Shown piece by piece: positions 22,773 through 29,846 of a stretch of 29,846 nt of DNA. The notes under the pieces are model-generated. The model ran no database searches and was not told the DNA's origin. It worked only from the letters and a program-made list of their open reading frames with translations. The DNA comes from a virus, in IMG/VR virus record IMGVR_UViG_3300035182_000180, positions 1 through 29,846 of that record, one strand, 5' to 3'. The translations under genes and the position numbers were made by a program. Positions within the stretch are counted from its first letter, which is position 1. Each line of letters opens with the position of its first letter.

Positions 22773-24767
22773 TTACTTATATGTTACGTTAACAACAACA
22801 CCTGCTGCAACAGCAGTTGTATCTGAGTCAGCCGAGTTTGCAGTAATAGCCATTGATATACCAGTTGTAAAACCGTCGCCATAGTAGTTTGATACCTGTA
22901 TATCTCTAACTCCTCCAGCCGGGACTAAGTATCTTAGTGCTGGAATATCAGTGCCCACAGTAGGGGCAGAGGCTTTATTAAACAATTTAACCCATACAGC
23001 TGCAGCAGTTGGATTACTCATCTCAACTGTGTATAAACATTTAGCAGCTGCAACTATGTTTACTGCATTTGTTGTAGCAGCACCTACTAGACTATACATA
23101 CTATTGCCATTTGAAGCAGTACCTAACCCAGTTGGTGTAACATTTAGTGCAATTCCAGCTGCTAAATATACTGGTAGAGCCTTATCAACATTTACTTCGC
23201 CTTGGCCATCAATTAACACATGCATTGTATTATATGAAATAGCTTTAACGTCGTGTAGTCTAAGAGTAGTACGCATAAATACAGCTCCACCACAGTTAGT
23301 AGTACCCAATGTAGTAAGTGCTGGTGTTACAGGTACTGCATTACCATTAATAGGAATAGCGCCCATAAGATTCTTAACTGCTACTAATTTCATAGTGGTA
23401 GTAGTAATATTAATTACTTGATACGCGCCATCAAATCCTAAGTCTGCCCCTGACGTATTATCGCGTAGCCCATATAGATTAACATATTCACCTATAGTAA
23501 TATTAGCCCATGCAGCATTACCAATAAGAGTAACTACCCCATAAGTATCAATAGCAATAGATTGTACTGACTGCGAAGACATACCAGTCATTGCGTAATA
23601 GCCATTACGAATAACTACCATCCCACCGTATGACGTACCAGTATATACTCCAGCAATAACTACAGTAAATGTATTAGTGCCAGTTACAGTAGCAGTAACA
23701 GCTGTAGTAGCAACAAAGTTTACTTGATCTCTAATACCAACAACATCAACATACTGTCCAGTTTGTAGTCCGTGTGGTACGTCAGTAGTGATAGTAGTAG
23801 TAGTTGCACCAGCTTTAGACGCGCTAATAATTTTAGCAATAGGCCGTGAGACTGACTTAGGCACAGTTGATCTAAACTGTGTGTTATAATTAATACCTGA
23901 GTCAGGAACAAATGTGTCAAATACCTGTCTAACTGTTGAAGCTGCTTGGGTCGAGTCAGGAACCCAGTCTAAGATAGTAACTTTATCTCTACTAATCTGC
24001 ATCTCATATATATTAGCTTCAAGGAATTGTAGTTGTCCAGCACCATCAGACGATATATTTGGTGTGGTAGTTCCAATAGTAACCGACTGTGAGCCACCAA
24101 TAGTTCCTGTTGAGCGGATATTACTTCTATTTGCTGCTACTAGCATAGCAGCTAGTGTTGATGCGCCACTAAATCTAATAGCTGCGCCATTATTTTGCTT
24201 GATGGCTCGTTTTTGTCTTGTAAAATAGCTACCAGCTGCTGATGGAGTAGCTGTTATAGATGGTATAGTAGCTTCATCAGTAGTAGTAGCTGTGATAGTT
24301 AAACCATCATATGATACTGACAACGCATTCATATTGCTATAGTTAAATCTATTATCAACGCACCCGCTAATATCAAACCACTCGTTTCGTTGAATATCTG
24401 TACGCGACGCTAGCGTAATAGTCAGTGTAGTCGCAGTTTGACTAATAGCACTAATAGCTATTGGTACTGGTGCATCAACTGATGGCTCAGTACTAACTGC
24501 CTCCATACTAAAATACTGTCCTCTAGCACGTTGACTAATGGACATAGCTGCAGAGATATGAGCCTCTCTTACACTAATAGTATTATAGTATAATACAGAC
24601 TCATGATCATCAGTTAATGGGTCAACTGATAAGACAGTTAATAACTGTCCATTATTAGTATTAACTGTAGTCATAAAGTCACCATTAGAAATTACTGACT
24701 TCCCTGTAAATCCTCTAGTATCATTTGTAGAGTATGAATACTCTCCTGTAAAGTCAAATTGCAACAT
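22773..24767 (-). CDS. Large virion surface/tail appendage protein
   Basis: This 664-residue protein is Thr/Ala/Val/Ser-rich and nearly all beta. Residues 1-75 (LQFDFTGEYSYSTNDTRGF to LLTVLSVDP) look like a structural N-terminal domain. Two similar modules of the form (D)VPHGLQTGQYVDVVGIRDQ, near 330-350, and the TIGEYVNLYGLRDNTSG segment, near 427-443, are small beta domains common in phage tail and head proteins. The C-terminal 110 residues (YTVEMSNPTAAAVWVKLFNK, then RYLVPAGGVRDI) are a beta-sandwich type often seen on tail-associated proteins. No enzymatic motif is seen. It sits between the endolysin and a fibre-assembly-like gene, so a fibre or appendage is likely. Confidence 0.7.
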   Translation of the reverse strand: MLQFDFTGEYSYSTNDTRGFTGKSVISNGDFMTTVNTNNGQLLTVLSVDPLTDDHESVLYYNTISVREAHISAAMSISQRARGQYFSMEAVSTEPSVDAPVPIAISAISQTATTLTITLASRTDIQRNEWFDISGCVDNRFNYSNMNALSVSYDGLTITATTTDEATIPSITATPSAAGSYFTRQKRAIKQNNGAAIRFSGASTLAAMLVAANRSNIRSTGTIGGSQSVTIGTTTPNISSDGAGQLQFLEANIYEMQISRDKVTILDWVPDSTQAASTVRQVFDTFVPDSGINYNTQFRSTVPKSVSRPIAKIISASKAGATTTTITTDVPHGLQTGQYVDVVGIRDQVNFVATTAVTATVTGTNTFTVVIAGVYTGTSYGGMVVIRNGYYAMTGMSSQSVQSIAIDTYGVVTLIGNAAWANITIGEYVNLYGLRDNTSGADLGFDGAYQVINITTTTMKLVAVKNLMGAIPINGNAVPVTPALTTLGTTNCGGAVFMRTTLRLHDVKAISYNTMHVLIDGQGEVNVDKALPVYLAAGIALNVTPTGLGTASNGNSMYSLVGAATTNAVNIVAAAKCLYTVEMSNPTAAAVWVKLFNKASAPTVGTDIPALRYLVPAGGVRDIQVSNYYGDGFTTGISMAITANSADSDTTAVAAGVVVNVTYK

Positions 24768-24768
24768 A

Positions 24769-25236
24769 TTATCCTACCTTCTCATAGTGTACGCCATCGG
24801 CGGTTGTAAAGAAACCTTTAAAGTCTCCGACTGACATAGATACCTCAATATGAAGCCATCTACCTTCCTCAATAATTACCTTACGTAAATCAGGCAGTAA
24901 CCCGTCTCTATAAGCATTTTGAATCGCTCTAAATGCATCATTAAGTGACATTCCTATAGGTACAACATCAGCAGCCTCAAACCTAGTATGGCTTGAACTA
25001 GGTACTATTGACCCTACTGCAGTATTTAACTCTGGGTCTCTGCAACCACTGTTAGTAATCATACCTCTATCACCAAGTATATGACGTGTAGTCTCTAGTA
25101 ATTTAGATAGTCGTTTGCCAGAGTTAATATACTTTTTAGCATACTCTCTATTATTCGCTACTAACTCTGGATGCTTTTTACTATCTGTTAACTCTAAGAA
25201 TGAAAAGAACTCAGAGTAGCCATCTTCTTGTATCAT
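24769..25236 (-). CDS. Endolysin, peptidase M15-type
   Basis: This is a peptidoglycan endopeptidase that opens the cell wall at the end of infection. The M15 zinc site is clear: H83 and D90 in SSHTRFEAADVV (81-92), with H129 in RWLHIEV (126-132), and E123 or E124 ahead as the likely catalytic Glu. SGCRDPELN (63-71) is the usual loop before the site. The 155 residues are one catalytic domain with no binding domain or signal peptide, so a holin is needed for export. The ATG overlaps the holin stop by four bases (ATGA), the classic holin-endolysin arrangement. Confidence 0.9.
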   Translation of the reverse strand: MIQEDGYSEFFSFLELTDSKKHPELVANNREYAKKYINSGKRLSKLLETTRHILGDRGMITNSGCRDPELNTAVGSIVPSSSHTRFEAADVVPIGMSLNDAFRAIQNAYRDGLLPDLRKVIIEEGRWLHIEVSMSVGDFKGFFTTADGVHYEKVG

Positions 25237-25556
25237 AAATCATCTCCCTTTTTAGTCTTAATATAACTCATTAATTTAGCTTCGACAAAAATTAACACTG
25301 GTGTGCCCATATGAGCTGACACAGCAACTAATGATACTGTAAACCAAAACTCAATACTATAATGCACGCATAATGCGGCGGTGATAATACCTATAAAGAT
25401 TGACACTATAGCATTTGCAGTTAGTCGCCCAATTAATCTCCACCCATAAACCTTTTCTTGGATGGATATAGTTCTTACTATACCTCCCAATACTGACATA
25501 CCAATTACCCAAAGCCACGTTAGCAATGGGAAGTTATCTGGGTTATTATTTGGCAC
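25233..25556 (-). CDS. Holin (LydA/3TM-like)
   Basis: The 107-residue protein has three membrane segments at about 11-31, 45-66 and 70-92, and a short Lys/Asp-rich end, fitting LydA-type and related class I holins. It would make the inner-membrane lesion that lets the M15 endolysin reach the wall. GLY-rich SVLGGIV and an RLIGRL loop between segments are typical. The start is GTG at 25556, in TAGTG overlap with the upstream gene, with GGGAG ten bases ahead; the next Met lies within the first membrane segment. It is followed at once by the endolysin gene. A second holin-like gene is at 21458. Confidence 0.8.
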   Translation of the reverse strand: MPNNNPDNFPLLTWLWVIGMSVLGGIVRTISIQEKVYGWRLIGRLTANAIVSIFIGIITAALCVHYSIEFWFTVSLVAVSAHMGTPVLIFVEAKLMSYIKTKKGDDL

Positions 25557-25903
25557 TAGATCATACTCCCTTCAGGATAAATAGTCATTAATTTAGCGTA
25601 TAGTAAATTATAGCAGTCTACACCGCTAACATATTCTACTTGAATATTATAACTATAAACTACATTGTATTTTACTTCAACTCTGCTAGGAATAGCAGCA
25701 ACTTCAGGAACATAACCAAACTCTCCAGGAAACCCAACAGCATCTGTACCTTGTACTTCAGGAACTGTAGTTTCTTCAACAACACATATCTCAACTAATG
25801 CATTCCAGTGTTCTTTACTAGAGCCAAATATACGATTAATTCTGATCGTAGCTTCAGGTATAGTCACGCCTGAGAGTACTAAGTTATTTACTTTAATAGA
25901 CAT
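25556..25903 (-). CDS. Unknown small protein after the first fibre
   Basis: I do not recognise this 115-residue protein. It is beta-rich with a Val/Glu/Pro-rich centre (about 43-73) and a YNVVYSYNIQVEYV strand pair, and ends in a helix (NLLYAKLMTIYPEG). No membrane segment or signal peptide is seen. AAAGGAG is a strong ribosome site. It lies between a fibre and the holin, sharing one base with the holin start. A tail-completion or fibre-attachment role would suit the position but is a guess. Confidence 0.7.
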   Translation of the reverse strand: MSIKVNNLVLSGVTIPEATIRINRIFGSSKEHWNALVEICVVEETTVPEVQGTDAVGFPGEFGYVPEVAAIPSRVEVKYNVVYSYNIQVEYVSGVDCYNLLYAKLMTIYPEGSMI

Positions 25904-25914
25904 TCTCTTCTCCT

Positions 25915-27768
25915 TTAATTTGCTTGCATAATAGTCCAGTTAGTGCCATCACTAACTAATTCTGCATATTTACCAGCAGTGGCTGCTAATATGGCTGTTC
26001 CAGCAGTTGCACTAGCTAATGGTACAACATTCGACGAAGCTGATACCACAGTAAATGCAGCAATAGTTTTAATGCGTAATGATCTACCAATATATGAAGC
26101 TGCAGTTGGTAACGTAAGTGTAATTGTGGCAGTTCCATTACAAATTACGTCAGACTCAGTAGTAAGAGTTGCATTTGCCGTTTTAGTTACTGGCGCTTTA
26201 GCAATCATATTAGGAGTATCTAATGCGCCTGACATAGTAACAGTGCCATCAGACTTACATATTAGTCTATCTATGTTATTAGTTCTTAGTACAATAGCCC
26301 CAGTAGAATTACCAGTCTTAATCAGAATACCACCGGTAGAAGTCTTGTTAACGTCTACTTGATTACCTGATAATATGCTATAAAATCCTAGACTACCACT
26401 ATGGCCATACACATAAGCGTAACCATAACTATTCTGATCACCCACATATAAGTCAACTTCTGTTGTTCCATTAGTAAACGCGGCATTACCAAATACCTGT
26501 AATTTACCCATACCAGTATCATTAGTCTGACCTATAAGCAATGACCCATTTTGATGGACTCGCATAGCTTCTACGCGTCTATCTGAAGTTCTAGCACCAG
26601 CAGGAGTTACATAGGTAGATTTGTATGCTGACCCATCAGTATTAAATACTGATAAATCAGATACTAGTGGAATAGCATTCTCATTATAGTGACCTAAGAA
26701 AGTATTACATGAAGTTGAAGCACTACCATACGAATTACGTAGTGCTATACCAGCTCCTGTATTATTTCCAACTATGCTTGCTGCATTGATATTAGTAGTA
26801 GAAACATTAATAGAACCAGCTACTTGTAATTGATCTACACCATTATCAGTAGTTTTGTTAAGTAACAATCTACCAGCCGCATTTAGTCTCATACGTTCTG
26901 CCAATGAGCCAGACTGGTTTTGGGTATAGTAAGCTAAATACTGCGGAACAATACCTGTTGATACAGTGCCGTCTACAGCATTTTTTTGTGCTAATCCATT
27001 TATATATGAAGTTCCATCCCACCCAAGCGTGTTATCAACTCTGGTTAAATCTCCATTAGTTAGTGCAGTTTTTGCTACTAACGTACCACGTGAGGCATTA
27101 ACATTTATACCGCTTCGCATAGAAGCCACATCGCCTGCCGCATACATATTAAAGGCATTAGCTACGTCAGTACTTAATGATATATTAGTTGTAAATACTG
27201 GGTTATCAGTCGGAGCTTTAGCATTAAACTGTGTTTGTATATTATCGCTTACGCCGTCAAGATATGACAACTCAGTTGTAGATAACTCATGATGTCTGAA
27301 AGCTATACATTTCCAATTTCCATTTACACCATCTATACATAAAAATGTTGCATTACTTCCTATAGATAACTGCATGGGAGCATTAGCCATTGTTTGCATA
27401 GAAACAGCGTTATATACGATATTTACAATAGTATCTGCTATGATAGTAACTATCTTACCAGTCGTAGAAACTCCAAATGAACTAATATTAGTAGTTCCAG
27501 TAATATGTACTATCCCTGCCGGCGTTTGCCCTATATTAGTAGTTGCTGCGGCAGTTAGTTGAGCTCCCATTACTTTATCAACTCTATATCCATCTGCTGT
27601 AAGCATATTAATTACTTCACTCACAGTAGTAGTGTTGTCTAACGGTAGGTTTCCAACATTAATCTGAGTTACTGGTACTAACTCCCCATTTCGTAGTTGT
27701 TGTTCTACTAAGGTTCCGAATGTTAAATCTTCTAACCCTGCTTTTTGTCTGTTAATACTTACAGTCAT
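25915..27768 (-). CDS. Tail fibre protein
   Basis: This 617-residue protein begins with a short virion-binding part (MTVSINRQKAGLEDLTFG, then ELVPVTQINVGNLPLD). ELSYLDGVSDNIQTQFNAK (about 167-185) is the common 'ELxYLDGVTSxIQxQLxxK' shaft element of phage fibres. AERMRLNAAGRLLLNKTTDN and RRVEAMRVHQNGSLLIGQT are two copies of the 'ERMRI...G.(L/V)GIG' type of fibre repeat (about 288-307 and 397-415). The last 100 residues are a compact beta domain (TLTLPTAASYIGRSLRIK to YAELVSDGTNWTIM) often found at fibre tips. No S74 chaperone follows here. It overlaps the adaptor stop by four bases. Confidence 0.85.
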   Translation of the reverse strand: MTVSINRQKAGLEDLTFGTLVEQQLRNGELVPVTQINVGNLPLDNTTTVSEVINMLTADGYRVDKVMGAQLTAAATTNIGQTPAGIVHITGTTNISSFGVSTTGKIVTIIADTIVNIVYNAVSMQTMANAPMQLSIGSNATFLCIDGVNGNWKCIAFRHHELSTTELSYLDGVSDNIQTQFNAKAPTDNPVFTTNISLSTDVANAFNMYAAGDVASMRSGINVNASRGTLVAKTALTNGDLTRVDNTLGWDGTSYINGLAQKNAVDGTVSTGIVPQYLAYYTQNQSGSLAERMRLNAAGRLLLNKTTDNGVDQLQVAGSINVSTTNINAASIVGNNTGAGIALRNSYGSASTSCNTFLGHYNENAIPLVSDLSVFNTDGSAYKSTYVTPAGARTSDRRVEAMRVHQNGSLLIGQTNDTGMGKLQVFGNAAFTNGTTEVDLYVGDQNSYGYAYVYGHSGSLGFYSILSGNQVDVNKTSTGGILIKTGNSTGAIVLRTNNIDRLICKSDGTVTMSGALDTPNMIAKAPVTKTANATLTTESDVICNGTATITLTLPTAASYIGRSLRIKTIAAFTVVSASSNVVPLASATAGTAILAATAGKYAELVSDGTNWTIMQAN

Positions 27769-28526
27769 ACTTCAAACCCACCTTTGTAATGAGTACTAAT
27801 AGTAGCGTTTCGCGTAGAGTTAACTATAACTTTTCTAGTTAATAATGTTAAGTCATTAACATATAGTTTAAGTTCTTCAGCGCCAAACGCCCTATTTTGT
27901 TGGTCAGCGTCATCTCTTAGAGCCATCCCTGCTATATAATGAATAATGGCGTTATCCCATACTTTACCAATTTGTAAATCAGCGTCTAGCGTCGTTAATA
28001 ATACTTTATCAGGCACTTTTGTGTAGTAAACAACTAAGTATTTTGGTATACTTCCTAGATCAGCTACTGATGGTAAATTAAAGATATCATCGAAAGTAGT
28101 AATGTCAATAATAATACCATACTGACTATTACTAGTAATATAATCACTTGATATATCAGTTATTCTTGGAAATATTTTGAAAGTCCCAGGATTAAGTAAG
28201 TTAGTAACTACATTAGTCACTTCTGAGCCAGTCTTAGTTTCCCATAATGGGTCTAACATATCCATATCATCGTGAGAGGTAACTAATATAGTGGTATCTA
28301 AGTATTGAACTCTAGTAATCTCTAAGACTTCATCAGGCATTTTATAAGTATTAATATTAGACTCTAATGCTACAAAAGCTTTCCCTTTTACTATACCACT
28401 AGTAATTACTATATCAATTAAACACTGATTGAATAGTGATAGTAATCGTGTGTCTGAGTATCTATCAGCTGTTAAGTCAGCTAATGTGCATCTAACAGCA
28501 GTAATGATATCAGTAACTCTTGCCAT
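27765..28526 (-). CDS. Head-tail adaptor-like protein
   Basis: This 253-residue protein looks like the adaptor ring protein that joins the portal to the tail in short-tailed phages. VTDIITAVRCTLADLTADRY then SDTRLLSLFNQCLIDIV (4-40) is the helical opening seen in this family, where a 'R(Y/W)sD..LL..lN.a..dl' pattern is typical. The rest is mixed, with KVWDNAIIHYIAGMALRDDAD (about 188-208) as the second conserved helix and a GTxKIFP-type strand near 113-119. AAAGGG supports the start. Its place between capsid/decoration and the tail fibre suits this role; sequence identity is not strong, so the name is by pattern. Confidence 0.75.
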   Translation of the reverse strand: MARVTDIITAVRCTLADLTADRYSDTRLLSLFNQCLIDIVITSGIVKGKAFVALESNINTYKMPDEVLEITRVQYLDTTILVTSHDDMDMLDPLWETKTGSEVTNVVTNLLNPGTFKIFPRITDISSDYITSNSQYGIIIDITTFDDIFNLPSVADLGSIPKYLVVYYTKVPDKVLLTTLDADLQIGKVWDNAIIHYIAGMALRDDADQQNRAFGAEELKLYVNDLTLLTRKVIVNSTRNATISTHYKGGFEV

Positions 28527-28551
28527 ACTATCCCTTTCTAATTAACATAAG

Positions 28552-28573
28552 TAAGTGCTCCTAAGAGCACTTA
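28552..28573 (-). terminator. Hairpin after the capsid and decoration genes
   Basis: TAAGTGCTC (28552-28560) and GAGCACTTA (28565-28573) form a perfect nine-pair stem with a four-base loop in the 52-base gap between the 28579 and 27765 genes. On the leftward RNA the stem is followed by CTTATGTTAATTAG, U-rich but with no run of U, so this is a weak terminator, an attenuator or an RNA-processing site. It would leave capsid and decoration messages more abundant than the rest. Confidence 0.6.
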
Positions 28574-28578
28574 TTATA

Positions 28579-28974
28579 TTAGTCTGTGTACGTACCTTCT
28601 GAAAGTTCTACTTCCAGATATTCCATAACAACACGAATAACACCAGCGGCATCAGGTGCATCAGCCCCAGCTACAACTGTAACAGACCCGCCAGTAGCAA
28701 AGAATGTTTTATTAAGAGTAGTTGGAGCTTTAACACCAACTACGCCAACAACGATTTCATCACCAACAACTGTAGAACCAACTTTAACGTCAATAGTGTC
28801 AGTTGCTGTTCCAGACGCAGTCTCAACGACAGCCCATACGTTTAATACTACTGAATTCTTTGGCAAAGTAAACAGTGTATCATTCATAGTTGAGGACGTT
28901 GCAATTTGGCCAGAAGCAAAGAAGCTTCCTTCTTTCTTCTGGTTATTTTTATACTCAAAACGACGATCAGCCAT
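28579..28974 (-). CDS. Small beta-rich virion protein, decoration-like
   Basis: This 131-residue protein follows the major capsid gene by ten bases, with AAGGAG ahead of its ATG. Residues 1-20 are basic (ADRRFEYKNNQKKEG), and the rest is a regular beta protein (VVLNVWAVVETASG, DEIVVGVVGVK, GVIRVVMEYLEVE), Val/Thr/Ala-rich and without Cys. Position and make-up suit a head decoration (cement) protein on the capsid surface; a head-fibre or minor head protein is an alternative. A hairpin follows it, which suggests high-level expression with the capsid protein. Confidence 0.65.
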   Translation of the reverse strand: MADRRFEYKNNQKKEGSFFASGQIATSSTMNDTLFTLPKNSVVLNVWAVVETASGTATDTIDVKVGSTVVGDEIVVGVVGVKAPTTLNKTFFATGGSVTVVAGADAPDAAGVIRVVMEYLEVELSEGTYTD

Positions 28975-28984
28975 CTTCTACTCC

Positions 28985-29846
28985 TTACGCTTGTACTGTG
29001 ACGTCTACGAAGATAGACCCATAGTTATAACCGGCAACTTTTGCTTTTTTGTTGTCAGAGTTTTCAGCTTTAAGCTGCACGTTTTTAGAACCACACCATA
29101 CTTCCATAGCTGATTCAGAGAATTTCTCAAAGTCAGTAGCTTCGTATTTATAGTCAGGCATTTTACCCATCGCAGTTTGGAATGCAGCAGCGCCAAGAAT
29201 AATACCACGGGATTTCAACGTCGCCGCTTGATTAAATCCAGTCTCACCAGTCCATTTGTTGTTTACGATATCATGTTGACGCATACCAGCAAACTCAACT
29301 TCCGTCTGGTCATACTGATAGTAGCCATCGCTATCAAGAATTGACCCAGTAGTAGTTCCAAAGAACACATCAGCTTCAACATACAAGAAATTACCAACTT
29401 TACCTAGTACTCCAGCAATCATACGGCCATCATTACCGCGAACGTCTGAATCACGAAGTACTTGCTGCGCCCCAGATGACTTCATAAACATATGTTTCAT
29501 AGCTGTATCAATTAAGAACAACCATACTTTTTGTCCATTAGCCATAGTATATGGTGCTAGCGGCATGCGAGTCGTAATACCACTTGGAGTAGTTGTAAAT
29601 CCGCGGCCTGTTTTAACTACATACTCAAGATCAAGTGACTGATCGAACGTAAATGTAGACCCTAAGTCAACACCGAACTGCGCGCCTTGCTGAGCTAAGT
29701 CAAAATACCCTTGGTCAGATGAGCGTACCCATAAATCAGCAAGCATACTACGTGAGTCAGTATGTTCATTGATAGTCAAGTCGCCAATAGATTTACCATC
29801 AAATTTAGTTCCGTTATCGACTACATAACGATAGTCTGTAACCACA
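28985..29846 (-). CDS. Major capsid protein (N4-gp56 type), 5' partial
   Basis: This is the C-terminal 286-287 residues of the main shell protein. The frame runs past the right edge, and the GTG at 29845 is only a Val codon inside it. The pieces SSDQGYFDLAQQGAQFG, then FTFDQSLDLEYVVKTGRGF, LRDSDVRGND and GVLGKVGNFLYVEADVFFG match the layout of the N4-gp56/DUF4043 capsid family, with a GAAAFQTAMGK loop. A full protein of about 400 residues is expected. AAGGAG precedes the next gene. Terminase and scaffold genes are not seen and may lie to the right. Confidence 0.88.
   Translation of the reverse strand, partial: VVTDYRYVVDNGTKFDGKSIGDLTINEHTDSRSMLADLWVRSSDQGYFDLAQQGAQFGVDLGSTFTFDQSLDLEYVVKTGRGFTTTPSGITTRMPLAPYTMANGQKVWLFLIDTAMKHMFMKSSGAQQVLRDSDVRGNDGRMIAGVLGKVGNFLYVEADVFFGTTTGSILDSDGYYQYDQTEVEFAGMRQHDIVNNKWTGETGFNQAATLKSRGIILGAAAFQTAMGKMPDYKYEATDFEKFSESAMEVWCGSKNVQLKAENSDNKKAKVAGYNYGSIFVDVTVQA

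Noticed and set aside
29843-29845. GTG at the right edge as the start of the capsid gene
   Set aside because: The frame is open to the edge, no ribosome site can be seen, and the capsid family has about 100 more N-terminal residues. It is an internal Val codon.
1-29846. tRNA genes
   Set aside because: I saw no cloverleaf-like sequence with a GTTCRA T-arm in any gap; gaps are also too short except 5939-6149, which holds the nested palindrome.

Overview
The window is a piece of a tailed bacteriophage genome, most likely a short-tailed (podovirus-like) virulent phage. The reasons are an N4-gp56-type major capsid protein, a P22-type portal, several probable ejected internal virion proteins, no recognisable tape-measure protein, and no integrase in view. 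The DNA is AT-rich, and nearly every gene has a clear Shine-Dalgarno sequence, which fits a proteobacterial host. The host cannot be named from the sequence. Both ends cut through a gene: a helicase on the left and the major capsid protein on the right.

Bases 1-9827 (rightward) form the DNA replication and nucleotide metabolism arm. In order it encodes an SF1 helicase (5' cut), an unknown early protein, a gp2.5-like single-strand binding protein with an acidic tail, a terminator, a family A DNA polymerase with 3'-5' exonuclease, a separate FEN-like 5' nuclease, a dATP/dGTP diphosphohydrolase-family protein, a thymidylate synthase-like enzyme, a noncoding gap with nested inverted repeats, a small HTH protein, a MazG-like pyrophosphohydrolase, a 28-codon relic of a DnaQ-like exonuclease, an ATP-dependent DNA ligase, a dCMP deaminase, a VRR-NUC nuclease and an SF2 helicase. 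Many genes overlap by ATGA or by a few bases, so they are probably translationally coupled. Three probable -10 promoter boxes stand before position 985, 4930 and 6150. The nuclease/helicase pair at 8076-9658 resembles replication or recombination cassettes of other phages.

Bases 9784-9858 are the convergent junction, with a strong stem-loop terminator and a possible 14-codon gene.

Bases 9814-29846 (leftward) form one virion and lysis cluster. In transcription order it encodes the capsid protein, a small beta-rich (decoration-like) protein, a hairpin, a head-tail adaptor-like protein, a fibre, a small unknown, a holin, an M15 endolysin, a large surface protein, a fibre-assembly-like protein, a small conserved protein, a second holin-like protein, a tail (nozzle-like) protein, a J-like/DUF1983 fibre with decapeptide repeats, a GNAT-like protein, an internal protein ending in an S74 chaperone domain, a second internal protein, the portal, and a 1106-residue protein. 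The portal lies far from the capsid gene, which is unusual. Terminase is not in the window.

The most interesting object is the 1106-residue protein (9858-13178). It combines two N-terminal AGY..DE...H repeats, a Gly/Ala-rich hydrophobic segment, an HExxH metallopeptidase-like motif with a possible downstream Glu ligand, and a C-terminal R-S-ExE ADP-ribosyltransferase signature. It looks like an ejected virion protein that delivers enzymes into the host at the start of infection.
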